Positions 16,500 to 23,853 are shown, counted from the stretch's first letter. The stretch: DNA of 25,611 nt from HGM04593 sp045636545 (GCA_045636545.1 JAZTXR010000073.1:1-25611); one strand, 5' to 3'. The notes: a model not told the origin generated them from the letters alone. Translations and numbers: made by a program.

Positions 16500-16538
16500 A
16501 CGAGCAATCTCCCCATCACCGATGGGGAGATTGCTCGT
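16500..16538 (+). terminator. Terminator of the RNase G gene
   Basis: An 18-bp perfect stem (arms 16500-16517 and 16521-16538, containing GAGCAATCTCCCCATC) has a 3-nt loop and is followed by TTATAT. A smaller stem, GAGGC/GCCTC, precedes it near 16480-16496. It lies 37 bp after the stop. Confidence 0.75.
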
Positions 16539-16610
16539 TTATATACAGCCACCAGCGCACTGCACCAACCGGCAACACGGCACACACTGCTAAAAAAGAT
16601 ATGCAAACTA

Positions 16611-16640
16611 TTGCTTTTCCGTTTTTAATGTGTATCTTCG
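16611..16640 (+). promoter_or_regulatory. Promoter of the methylmalonyl-CoA operon
   Basis: TTG (16611-16613), 19 nt, TATCTTCG (16633-16640). TAnnTTCG is a common variant of the Bacteroidetes -7 box. The predicted start near 16647 leaves about 56 nt before the epimerase ATG at 16703. Confidence 0.6.
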
Positions 16641-16702
16641 CAATAGCGAGAATTAAAGAACATGCCCAAAGGCATCAGGACAAACACTACAAACATCGCA
16701 AT

Positions 16703-17107
16703 ATGAAGATTTCAAGAATCGAACATCTGGGCATTGCTGTCAAGAGCATCGAGGAGGCACTGCCCTACTACGAGCAGGTGCTGGGTTTTGAGTGTTACAA
16801 CATTGAGACCGTAGAGGACCAGAAGGTGCGCACTGCATTCCTCAGAGTTGGAGAGACAAAAATAGAGCTGCTCGAGGCCACATCGCCCGAGAGCACAATA
16901 GCCAAATTCATAGAGAACCGTGGCGAGGGCATACACCACATAGCCTACAAGGTGGAGGACGGTGTAGCCAATGCACTTGCAGAGTGCGAGCAGAAGGAGA
17001 TACGCACTATCGACAAGGCGCCAAGAGCCGGAGCCGAGGGTCTGCAGATAGCCTTCCTGCACCCCAAATCAACCAAAGGAGTGCTCACCGAGCTTTGCGA
17101 AGAGTAA
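16703..17107 (+). CDS. mce: Methylmalonyl-CoA epimerase
   Basis: Interconverts (R)- and (S)-methylmalonyl-CoA, the step linking succinyl-CoA/methylmalonyl-CoA mutase to the decarboxylase/carboxylase in propionate formation. It has 134 residues and a glyoxalase/VOC fold in two halves. Motifs: IEHLGIAVKSIEEALPYYEQVLGF at the N-terminus, KIELLEATSPES, and GIHHIAYKV in the second half. The metal-binding residues would be His of EHLGIAV, the Glu of IELLE, and His of GIHHIAY. The frame is open from 16463, but the ATG at 16703 gives the family start (MKISRIEHLGIAV) and lies behind the promoter. The next gene begins 42 bp later. Confidence 0.94.
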   Translation: MKISRIEHLGIAVKSIEEALPYYEQVLGFECYNIETVEDQKVRTAFLRVGETKIELLEATSPESTIAKFIENRGEGIHHIAYKVEDGVANALAECEQKEIRTIDKAPRAGAEGLQIAFLHPKSTKGVLTELCEE

Positions 17108-17149
17108 CCCACGGGACATCATTCACCGAACATCACTAAATGAAACATT

Positions 17150-18703
17150 ATGAGCAAGCAATTTGAAAAAATCAAAGAGCTGGTAGCCTTGCGTGCAAAG
17201 GCACGCCTTGGCGGCGGAGAAAAGGCCATCGAGAAACAGCACGAACGCGGCAAGTACACAGCACGCGAGCGCATAGACATGCTTCTCGACAAAGGCAGCT
17301 TCGAAGAGATGGATATGTTTGTCACCCACCGTTGCACAAACTTCGGCCAGGAGAAGAAGCAGTACCTTGGCGACGGCGTTGTAGTAGGCAGCGGAACAAT
17401 CGAAGGCCGTCTCGTATATATCTTTGCACAGGACTTCACAGTAACCGGCGGTTCACTGAGCGAGACAATGGCGCAGAAGATATGCAAGGTAATGGATATG
17501 GCCATGAAGGTGGGCGCACCTGTCATCGGCATAAATGACAGTGGCGGCGCACGCATCCAGGAGGGCATCAATGCCCTTGCCGGATATGCCGAGATTTTCC
17601 AGCGCAACATCATGGCATCGGGTGTAATACCACAGATTTCGGGCATTTTCGGCCCTTGCGCAGGCGGCGCCGTATACTCGCCCGCCCTCACCGACTTCAC
17701 CATAATGATGGAGGGCACGGCATACATGTTCCTCACAGGCCCCAAGGTTGTAAAGACAGTGCTTGGCGAGGTTGTAACACAGGAAGAACTTGGTGGCGCA
17801 AGCGTACACGCAAGCAAATCGGGCGTCACACACTTCACCGCACAGACCGAGGAGGAGGGCTTGGCACTCATCCGCAAGCTCATGAGCTATATTCCACAGA
17901 ACAACATGGAGAGTGTGCCCGACGTTCCGTGCACCGACCCCATCAACCGCACAAGCGACATCCTGAACACCATAATCCCCGACAACCCCAACCAGGCATA
18001 CGACATGTACCGCGTGATTGCCGAGATTGTCGACAATGGCGAATTCCTCGAGGTACACCGCGACTATGCACAGAACATCATCGTGGGTTTTGCCAGGATG
18101 AACGGCAAATCAGTGGGTATTGTAGCCAACCAACCCTGCAAGTATGCCGGTGTGCTCGACTGCAACTCATCGCGTAAAGGCGCACGCTTTGTCCGTTTCT
18201 GCGATGCGTTCAACATACCGCTCGTAACACTTGTCGACGTACCGGGATTCTTGCCGGGAACAGCACAGGAGTACAACGCCGTTATCCTGCACGGAGCAAA
18301 GCTGCTCTACGCCTTTGGCGAAGCCACAGTGCCCAAGGTGACAGTGACCCTGCGCAAGTCCTACGGCGGCTCACACATTGTCATGGCCTGCAAGCAGTTG
18401 CGTGCCGACCTCAACTATGCTTGGCCAAGTGCCGAGATAGCTGTGATGGGTGCAGCCGGCGCAGCCGAAGTGCTCTATGCAAAGGAGGCGAAGGAGGCAG
18501 AAGACCCCAAGGCATTCATCGCCGAGAAAGAGGCCGAGTACAACCGTCTGTTTGCCAATCCTTACCAGGCTGCGAAGTACGGCTACATTGACGACGTCAT
18601 TGAGCCACGCAACACACGTTTCCGCGTGATACGCGCCCTTGCGCAGCTTGAGAGCAAACGTCAGGAACTTCCAAGGAAGAAACACGGCAACATACCACTT
18701 TAA
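17150..18703 (+). CDS. mmdA: Methylmalonyl-CoA decarboxylase alpha / acyl-CoA carboxylase carboxyltransferase subunit
   Basis: The biotin-dependent carboxyltransferase that moves CO2 between methylmalonyl-CoA/propionyl-CoA and the biotin carrier. Its 517 residues form two crotonase-like halves. Seen: N-terminal RLGGGEKAIEKQHERGKYTARERI; the acyl-CoA-binding oxyanion segments GINDSGGARIQEG and GPCAGGAVYSPAL; and the second half with DVPGFLPGTAQEY and HIVMACKQLRADLNYAWPSAEIAVMGAAGA. The tail PRKKHGNIPL is typical of MmdA and PccB proteins. Decarboxylase and carboxylase versions share this subunit; the epimerase before it and the biotin carrier after it place it in propionate metabolism, but the direction is not shown. 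The next small gene starts 12 bp later. Confidence 0.94.
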   Translation: MSKQFEKIKELVALRAKARLGGGEKAIEKQHERGKYTARERIDMLLDKGSFEEMDMFVTHRCTNFGQEKKQYLGDGVVVGSGTIEGRLVYIFAQDFTVTGGSLSETMAQKICKVMDMAMKVGAPVIGINDSGGARIQEGINALAGYAEIFQRNIMASGVIPQISGIFGPCAGGAVYSPALTDFTIMMEGTAYMFLTGPKVVKTVLGEVVTQEELGGASVHASKSGVTHFTAQTEEEGLALIRKLMSYIPQNNMESVPDVPCTDPINRTSDILNTIIPDNPNQAYDMYRVIAEIVDNGEFLEVHRDYAQNIIVGFARMNGKSVGIVANQPCKYAGVLDCNSSRKGARFVRFCDAFNIPLVTLVDVPGFLPGTAQEYNAVILHGAKLLYAFGEATVPKVTVTLRKSYGGSHIVMACKQLRADLNYAWPSAEIAVMGAAGAAEVLYAKEAKEAEDPKAFIAEKEAEYNRLFANPYQAAKYGYIDDVIEPRNTRFRVIRALAQLESKRQELPRKKHGNIPL

Positions 18704-18715
18704 GAAGAAAGCATT

Positions 18716-18862
18716 ATGGAGAACAACAGAATCAACGGCGAGGTGACAGCAGCAATCTCAATGGCATTGGCAACATACCTTGGCGACAACGTCCACGACA
18801 ACGAGAGCGGAGTGCTCACCATAACCTACGTCAACAAACATTGGAATAACCTAAACAAGTAA
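18716..18862 (+). CDS. Small carboxylase-associated subunit (48 aa, MmdE/OadG-tail-like)
   Basis: A 48-residue frame with a clear ATG (18716) and TAA, filling the gap between mmdA (12 bp) and the biotin-carrier gene (5 bp). It reads MENNRINGEVTAAISMALAT, then an acidic turn (GDNVHDNESG) and a beta-like end (VLTITYVNKHW). The pattern EVxAAIxxAL...(acidic)...VLTI resembles the cytosolic tail of OadG/MmdD subunits and the free epsilon subunit MmdE, which stabilises the Veillonella decarboxylase. It has no membrane helix, so it is not a full gamma/delta subunit. The call rests on position and pattern, not on a search. The usual positively charged, Pro/Trp-rich end of such tails seems lost. Confidence 0.65.
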   Translation: MENNRINGEVTAAISMALATYLGDNVHDNESGVLTITYVNKHWNNLNK

Positions 18863-18867
18863 AGAAC

Positions 18868-19296
18868 ATGAAAGAGTACAAGTATAAAATCAACGGCAAT
18901 GAATATGCCGTTGCCATCAACGAAGTCTGCGACACCACAGCAAAGGTAACAGTCAATGGCGAAGAGTATACCGTAGAGTGGGAAAAGCCGGTAGAAGAGA
19001 AACCGGTGGTAAAGGTGCAGCCGGTAGCTGCAAAGCCGGCTCCGGCACCGGCGGCAAAGCCAGCGGCGGCAACAGCTGTAGACGGCCATGCAATCAAGAC
19101 CCCGCTGCCAGGTGTCATCATCGACGTCAAGGTAAATGTGGGCGACACTGTTGCAAAAGGACAGACAGTCGTTGTGCTCGAAGCCATGAAGATGGAGAAC
19201 AACATCAATGCCGACCGCGACGGCAAGGTCACAGCAATACAGGTAGCCAAGGGCGACACCGTAGCCGACGGCGCAGTGCTGGTGGTACTTGGATAA
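18868..19296 (+). CDS. mmdC: Biotin carboxyl carrier protein of the methylmalonyl/propionyl-CoA complex
   Basis: Carries carboxybiotin between active sites of the complex. The 142 residues have an N-terminal part (1-40: MKEYKYKINGNEYAV...NGEEYTVEW), a flexible Ala/Pro/Lys linker (about 41-72), and the biotinyl domain with EAMKMENN, where Lys108 is the biotin attachment site. The conserved Pro-Gly before it (TPLPGVIIDVKV) and the C-terminal GDTVADGAVLVVLG complete the fold. It is five bases after the 48-residue gene and 20 bp before the shared terminator. No biotin carboxylase (accC) or decarboxylase pump (mmdB) gene follows. Confidence 0.92.
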   Translation: MKEYKYKINGNEYAVAINEVCDTTAKVTVNGEEYTVEWEKPVEEKPVVKVQPVAAKPAPAPAAKPAAATAVDGHAIKTPLPGVIIDVKVNVGDTVAKGQTVVVLEAMKMENNINADRDGKVTAIQVAKGDTVADGAVLVVLG

Positions 19297-19315
19297 AAAG
19301 AAGGCAAGACCACTT

Positions 19316-19362
19316 CTGATAACAAAAAAATGAACCCGGCCGGGTTCATTTTTTGTTATCAG
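19316..19362. terminator. Bidirectional terminator between mmdC and panD
   Basis: Arms at 19316-19339 and 19340-19362 (CTGATAAC, A-run, TGAACCCGG and complement) match except for one extra A in the A-run. The A-run on one side and T-run on the other make it work in both directions. The panD stop codon (19359-19361, minus strand) lies inside it. Confidence 0.8.
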
Positions 19363-19703
19363 ATTTTATTGTGGCGGTCCGGAATAATCACCTTTGGTTT
19401 GAATACCGCAGCCTCCTCGGGAGTCATTGTGGCATAGGCCATAATGATAGCTACATCGCCGGGCTGGAACTTGTGCGCAGCAGCACCGTTAAGACAGATG
19501 ACACCCGAGCCACGCTCACCTTTTATTATATATGTGACAATACGCTCACCGTTGCTGTTGTTCACAACATGTACCTGCTCACCCTCGAGCAAGCCGGCAG
19601 CATCCATCAGCTCCTCATCGATGGTAATGCTTCCCATATAATGAAGATTGGCCTCCGTGACGGTAGCACAATGGATTTTAGATTTAAGCATATTCAGCAA
19701 CAT
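19359..19703 (-). CDS. panD: Aspartate 1-decarboxylase
   Basis: Makes beta-alanine from aspartate for pantothenate and CoA. Its 114 residues match the pyruvoyl-dependent family. The zymogen is cut between Gly and Ser in HYMGSITID (Gly24-Ser25) to form the pyruvoyl group. Other family landmarks: LKSKIHCATVTEANL at the start, RIVTYIIKGERGSGVICLNGAAAH, and GDVAIIMAY. The start is ATG at 19703; a second ATG at 19691 is possible but would remove residues the family keeps. It starts one base after the panC stop, so the two are coupled. Its stop lies within the terminator hairpin. Confidence 0.95.
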   Translation of the reverse strand: MLLNMLKSKIHCATVTEANLHYMGSITIDEELMDAAGLLEGEQVHVVNNSNGERIVTYIIKGERGSGVICLNGAAAHKFQPGDVAIIMAYATMTPEEAAVFKPKVIIPDRHNKI

Positions 19704-19704
19704 C

Positions 19705-20556
19705 CTACTTTACCTCCTTATATTTAATGTTATCAATCAGACGTACATTGCCACAGAACAGCGCAATGCACCCCACCACATAATCACTGTCGCCCCACTC
19801 CTGAATCTCCTGCAAAGTGTTTCCGTCGACAATCTGATAATACTCCAGTTCAAGCCCCTCGGTATCATCAATCATATCCTCCACAAAAGCCTTTGTCGCA
19901 GCAAGCGAGTTCACCTTTGCAAAATCCACACTCGCAAACAGAGTGCTTGAAATTGTGAGGGCACGCTCGCGCTCATCCTCGGAGAGTAAGGTGTTACGGC
20001 TGCTCATTGCCAAGCCATCCTCCTCGCGAACAATGGGACAACCGACAATCTCAATATCGAACGCCAACTGGCGCACCATCTCACGTATGATTGCCAACTG
20101 CTGAAAATCCTTCTCGCCGAAATACGCCCTGTGAGGCTCAACCGCACAGAACAGTTTGCTGACAATCTGCGCCACGCCATTGAAGTGTCCGGGACGACAA
20201 GCCCCCTCCATCACAGTATCAAGCGGCGCGAACGAGAACACGCGTGTATCCTCGGACGGGTACATCTCCTCGACCGACGGAGCAAAGACCACCGCCGCCC
20301 CCACACGCTCAAGCAGGGCACAATCGGCCTCAAGCGTACGCGGATAGTTCTTCAGGTCATTCTTGTCATTGAACTGCGTGGGGTTCACGAACACGCTCAC
20401 CACAGTAACATCATTCTCCTTTACCGAACGCTCCACCAACGAAGCATGCCCATTGTGCAGTGCACCCATTGTAGGGACAAAACCAATACTCTTCCCCTCA
20501 CTACGACAATCATCAAGCAGCGCTTTCAGCTCTGCTATAGTACCGACCACCTTCAT
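19705..20556 (-). CDS. panC: Pantothenate synthetase
   Basis: Joins pantoate and beta-alanine with ATP to give pantothenate; it sits directly before panD, which supplies the beta-alanine. Length 283 aa. The HIGH-like ATP motif is in PTMGALHNGHASL (28-40), FVNPTQFN follows, and the KMSKS-like loop reads AMSSRNTLLS. FGEKDFQQL and GCPIVREEDGLA are also family landmarks. The frame can begin two codons upstream at a TTG (20562), but the ATG at 20556 is preferred. It has an overlap-free, one-base junction with panD. A panB gene is not in the window. Confidence 0.96.
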   Translation of the reverse strand: MKVVGTIAELKALLDDCRSEGKSIGFVPTMGALHNGHASLVERSVKENDVTVVSVFVNPTQFNDKNDLKNYPRTLEADCALLERVGAAVVFAPSVEEMYPSEDTRVFSFAPLDTVMEGACRPGHFNGVAQIVSKLFCAVEPHRAYFGEKDFQQLAIIREMVRQLAFDIEIVGCPIVREEDGLAMSSRNTLLSEDERERALTISSTLFASVDFAKVNSLAATKAFVEDMIDDTEGLELEYYQIVDGNTLQEIQEWGDSDYVVGCIALFCGNVRLIDNIKYKEVK

Positions 20557-20607
20557 TTCCAATGTCTGTTTTTTTATTCAAAAAAGCCTGTTTTTCATTT
20601 GCGACTG

Positions 20608-20639
20608 CAAAGTAACAAACAATTAAGCACAAAAAGAAA
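20608..20639 (-). promoter_or_regulatory. Candidate promoter of panC-panD
   Basis: On the minus strand: TTTC (20636-20639), 20 nt, TTACTTTG (20608-20615). Each box has one mismatch to the Bacteroidetes consensus and the spacing is right. The leader to the panC ATG would be about 45 nt. Confidence 0.45.
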
Positions 20640-20783
20640 TAATAAAATAAAAAATATTGCACGGAACTTGCAGCGGCAACAAAGACAAGAAAGGACAAAT
20701 GCCATAAAAACGGTACACAATCCACAACAAACCGTGCAAAACAGTTACTAAATGTCACAAAAAGCATTAAAAGCGACAATCAA

Positions 20784-20815
20784 TTTGCCAGTTTGCCATT
20801 TTTTTTATAATTTTG
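20784..20815 (+). promoter_or_regulatory. Promoter of the glycogen-synthase-like gene
   Basis: TTTG (20784-20787), 20 nt, TAATTTTG (20808-20815), a perfect match to the Bacteroidetes consensus. Transcription should start near 20822. That rules out the TTG start at 20813 and favours the ATG at 20849. Confidence 0.75.
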
Positions 20816-20848
20816 CAAACCGCAAAAATGCACGCGGCCATAACAAAG

Positions 20849-21658
20849 ATGAAAGCAAACAAGATTTTATTTATTTCACAGGAAATAACACCATTTGTAC
20901 CGGAATCACCTATGGCAACCATAGGCCGCACCCTGCCCCAGGCAACACAGGACCTGGGCAAGGAGATAAGGATATTCACTCCCAAATGGGGTAACATAAA
21001 CGAAAGACGCAACCAGTTGCACGAAGTAATCCGCCTGTCGGGAATGAACCTCATCATTGACGACACCGACCACCCGCTCATCATCAAGGTGGCATCGTTG
21101 CAGGCAGCCCGCATGCAGGTATACTTTATCGACAATGACGACTATTTCCACAACCGTCTGATGACAAGCGACGAGCAGGGCAACGACTACAACGACAATG
21201 ACGAGCGTGCCATCTTCTTTGCACGCGGTGTCCTTGAGACAGTAAAGAAGCTGCGCTGGTGCCCCGAGGTCATCCACTGCCACGGTTGGATATCGGCGTT
21301 GGTACCCTTGTATGTAAAGACAACACACAAGGATGAGCCATCATTCCGCGACTCAAAAGTTGTGATTTCGCTCTATGACGACAACTTCAAGACCGATTTC
21401 CCCGACAACTTCCCTACAAAGCTCTTCAATCAGGATGCACCCGAGGAGGGCTGCGGCGGAATCGACACCCCGATATCATTCATAGAACTCGCGAAGCTGG
21501 CCATCAGATACAGCGACGGTGTCATAGTGAACGGCGACAACATCCCACAGGAGATTATCGACTACGCCCAATCACTCGGCAAACCAATACAGCCACGCTG
21601 CAGCGAAGAGGAGTACGTAGCGGCCTGCAACGACTTCTATGACAAAGTAATGGGATAA
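20849..21658 (+). CDS. Short glycogen/starch-synthase-like protein (GT5 N-domain only)
   Basis: A 269-residue protein resembling the first Rossmann domain of GT5 glycogen synthases. It begins MKANKILFISQEITPFVPES and contains EVIHCHGWISALVPLYV, like the family's HxHDW segment, and ISFIELAKLAIRYSDGVIVNG. Full enzymes are about 480 residues; the C-terminal sugar-nucleotide domain is missing. The KxGGL motif near the start, which binds ADP-glucose, is also absent (ESPMATIGRTLPQ in its place). The stop is clean, with a terminator behind it, so this is not a frameshift. Single-domain versions next to panC and a DUF4270 gene are, from memory, usual in Bacteroidales. The function is unknown; glycogen synthase activity is doubtful. 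Confidence 0.8.
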   Translation: MKANKILFISQEITPFVPESPMATIGRTLPQATQDLGKEIRIFTPKWGNINERRNQLHEVIRLSGMNLIIDDTDHPLIIKVASLQAARMQVYFIDNDDYFHNRLMTSDEQGNDYNDNDERAIFFARGVLETVKKLRWCPEVIHCHGWISALVPLYVKTTHKDEPSFRDSKVVISLYDDNFKTDFPDNFPTKLFNQDAPEEGCGGIDTPISFIELAKLAIRYSDGVIVNGDNIPQEIIDYAQSLGKPIQPRCSEEEYVAACNDFYDKVMG

Positions 21659-21665
21659 CACCACC

Positions 21666-21695
21666 ATCAAGCAATGCCACACGGCATTGCTTGAT
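21666..21695 (+). terminator. Hairpin between the GT5-like and DUF4270 genes
   Basis: A 13-bp perfect stem (ATCAAGCAATGCC and complement) has a 4-nt loop, 7 bp after the GT5-like stop. The T-run is weak (TGATAAAT), so some read-through into the DUF4270 gene is likely. Confidence 0.6.
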
Positions 21696-21729
21696 TGATA
21701 AATACACATCGCGTTAACCTTTATTTGCA

Positions 21730-23154
21730 ATGCTTAAAAGTATGAAAAGACTGACATATACGCTACTGGCAATTCTCTCACTGCTCGCATTCGTGCAGTG
21801 CGATGACAACACAGGCTCTTTAGGCAGCACCGTTATCCCAAGCCAGGACATCGTAACCGCCCAGACAAAAACATTCAAGGCCACCAGCCGCACCATAATG
21901 GCCAATGACTCCATCCTCGCCAATACCAACGAGGTATACCTCGGCCGTTACTCCGACGAGGAGTCGGGCACCATCTTCACATCGGGCTTCATAACACAGT
22001 TCGGTTGCAACGAGGACTACGGTTTCCCCGAGAACGGTGTCATAGGCGACTCGGCCACATACACCAAGCTACGCCTCTACTTTGAGGAGTACTACGGCGA
22101 CTCGCTCAACGCAATGCAGTGCGAGGTCTATGCGCTCGACAACACCCTCGAAGAGGGAACACCATACTACACCAACCTCACCCCCGAGCAGTTCTACAAC
22201 CCCGACGAAGCCCCTTTGGCAAAGAAGACATTCAACGCCATCGACTACAACGTACACGACACACTGCTCAACAGCGACAACTACTCACGCCACATTGAGA
22301 TAAACCTCCCCAACAGCATAGGCAACAGTTTCATCAGCAAATACTATGAAAAGGACAGCGAGGGCAACCACACCGGCAAGAAATACTTTGCAAACTCCGA
22401 GGTCTTCATCAAGGACGTCTTCAAAGGCATCTACGTGAAATGCACACAGGGCGACGGCACAGTGCTCAAGATATACCGTTCACGCCTCGACATCGGCTTC
22501 AGGCACTACATCGAGAGCAGCACAGGGCAGCTCGACTCCGTACAGCCCCTCTCTGCCCCATTCTACTCGGGCAAAGAGGTACTGCAGGTAAACAATTTCA
22601 ACAATGACGACCTCACCCCGCTTGCAGGCGAGCAGCAGCACACCTACCTCAAGACCCCAGCCGGACTCTACACCGAGGTGACACTGCCCATTGCCGAGAT
22701 TGTAGAAAGCTGCGACACCATCAACTCGGCAAAGATAGCCTTCACACGCTACAACGAGAACGAGGGCGACACAAGAAAACCACATACCAACCTGCTCATG
22801 GTGCGCAAGGGCGACATGTACAAGTTCTTCCTCAAGAACAAGCTTGCCGACAGCAAGACATCCTACATCACAAGCTTCAGCAGCTCGGCCAACGAATACC
22901 TCTTCAGCAACATCGCCAACCTTGTCAAAGTGTGCTACAAGGAGTATAGCGAAGGCATTGCAAGCAACCCCGATTGGGAGGCCGAGAACCCCGACTGGAA
23001 CAAGGTAGTCCTCATCCCCGTAAGCACCACTCTTGACTCCAACAAGAGCATTGTAAAGATAGCACACGACATCAGCATCAGCAGCGTGCGCCTGCGCGGC
23101 GGTACAGAATACGAGATACCCATCGAGGTAATCACCAGCAAGTTCAACGATTGA
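21730..23154 (+). CDS. DUF4270 family lipoprotein
   Basis: A 474-residue secreted lipoprotein; function unknown. The signal peptide is MLKSMKRLTYTLLAILSLLA, followed by FVQC with the lipidated Cys24. The mature end CDDNTGSLGS has acidic residues right after the Cys, similar to the export signal of surface-exposed Bacteroidetes lipoproteins, so it may face outwards. It then follows the usual DUF4270 pattern: a start with G-S-x-V-I-P, many beta-strand stretches, and repeats of Asp/Asn/Tyr. There is no enzyme motif. A second ATG lies four codons in (MKRLTYT). It is 71 bp after the GT5-like gene with a hairpin between. Confidence 0.83.
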   Translation: MLKSMKRLTYTLLAILSLLAFVQCDDNTGSLGSTVIPSQDIVTAQTKTFKATSRTIMANDSILANTNEVYLGRYSDEESGTIFTSGFITQFGCNEDYGFPENGVIGDSATYTKLRLYFEEYYGDSLNAMQCEVYALDNTLEEGTPYYTNLTPEQFYNPDEAPLAKKTFNAIDYNVHDTLLNSDNYSRHIEINLPNSIGNSFISKYYEKDSEGNHTGKKYFANSEVFIKDVFKGIYVKCTQGDGTVLKIYRSRLDIGFRHYIESSTGQLDSVQPLSAPFYSGKEVLQVNNFNNDDLTPLAGEQQHTYLKTPAGLYTEVTLPIAEIVESCDTINSAKIAFTRYNENEGDTRKPHTNLLMVRKGDMYKFFLKNKLADSKTSYITSFSSSANEYLFSNIANLVKVCYKEYSEGIASNPDWEAENPDWNKVVLIPVSTTLDSNKSIVKIAHDISISSVRLRGGTEYEIPIEVITSKFND

Positions 23155-23170
23155 TTGACAAGATAACAGG

Positions 23171-23203
23171 AATTGCGGCTAAAGTCTCCCTTTAGCCGCA
23201 ATT
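23171..23203 (+). terminator. Terminator of the DUF4270 gene
   Basis: A 14-bp perfect stem (AATTGCGGCTAAAG and complement) with a 5-nt loop is followed by TTTTATATAT. It is 16 bp after the stop. Confidence 0.75.
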
Positions 23204-23284
23204 TTTATATATGACCAGCAAATCAAAGCTGTCCCTCTTCCAACCTTAGATTTGCGCAAGATAAAAAAGATAAAGTAGAATGAT
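23204..23284. other. Intergenic, nothing recognised
   Basis: This is 80 bp of mostly A/T-rich DNA between the DUF4270 terminator and the promoter-like box of the RNA candidate. A TTTG occurs at 23251-23254, but 30 nt from that box, too far for the usual spacing. Confidence 0.4.
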
Positions 23285-23420
23285 TATATTTGCTTCAGAT
23301 GTTTAACAGATGTAAAGGAAGGCAGAGAGTGCACCTGCTCTTTTCGTGAAAACTAGCTTCGTTCCTCTATTTGGACTCTCTGCCTTGCTTGAGCCCAGAC
23401 CTGTATAATAATTTAAACCA
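23285..23420 (+). ncRNA. Candidate structured RNA with its own -7 box
   Basis: A perfect TATATTTG box (23285-23292) is followed, with no open frame, by a nested fold. The outer stem pairs GTTTAACAG (23301-23309) with CTG and TTAAAC (23401-23403, 23412-23417), with a bulge. The main stem pairs AAGGCAGAGAGT (23319-23330) with its exact complement (23375-23386), 12 bp. The inner hairpin has GCT and TTTTC pairing with GAAAA and AGC (23337-23357, 2-nt loop). A weak AAACC/GGTTT hairpin near 23415-23440 could end it. A long rod with an internal bubble suggests a 6S-like RNA; a Bacteroidales-specific RNA family of this kind (Bacteroidales-1) is known. I cannot confirm membership, and no -33 box is at the right distance. 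Confidence 0.45.
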
Positions 23421-23574
23421 CGATTTTGTTAAGGTTTTTAGGTTAAGTTCAAGTGCATAGCGGGCTATGTAACTGCGAAAAGGGAAAAACGGACAAAAAA
23501 GGGCATAAAAAGACAAGCACTCTTCGCATATAATGTAATATTATTTTTGAAAGAAATTTAAACAACTTATCAGA
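23421..23574. other. Intergenic, nothing recognised
   Basis: AT-rich DNA with stop codons in every frame. I looked for an upstream part of the CHAT gene (the His and Cys motifs) on all plus-strand frames and found none. Confidence 0.45.
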
Positions 23575-23853
23575 TTGTTCATTTCACAAAAAGAAACTAT
23601 TTTTGTGAAAACAAATAATGCATTTAAGAAAGCAGGTGTTCAATCACTTTTGATGAGTCTGTGGGAAGTTGATGACGAAGCGACTCAAGTCTTGATGACG
23701 GCATTCTACCAAAACCTTGCAAACGGATATTCCAAGTACGAATCACTGAAATCAGCTCAAGATAAAGTACGTAATAGTAATTTTATACGAAATGGGGAAA
23801 AAGTCAGTGGAAATGACCCGTATTTTTGGTCAGCATTTGTTCTAGTGGACTAA
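23575..23853 (+). pseudogene. C-terminal remnant of a CHAT-domain peptidase gene
   Basis: The frame reads AFKKAGVQSLLMSLWEVDDE, then ATQVLMTAFYQNLANGYSKYESLKSA and DPYFWSAFVLVD, which is the end of a CHAT (caspase-like) peptidase domain. Complete members have the catalytic His and the Cys in LSAC-T-G just before RAFKKAG. Here the sequence before it (MFISQKETIFVKTNN) is unrelated, there is no ATG (the frame opens with TTG) and an in-frame stop lies at 23548-23550. At 92 residues it lacks both catalytic residues and the usual TPR region. It is a truncated remnant, probably left after a deletion or recombination. CHAT proteins of this order often have TPR partners and defence or signalling roles; that cannot apply to this stump. 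Confidence 0.75.

Noticed and set aside
17453..18058. Minus-strand frame of 201 codons opposite mmdA
   Set aside because: It is a shadow of the carboxyltransferase gene, which has all family motifs in the plus frame.
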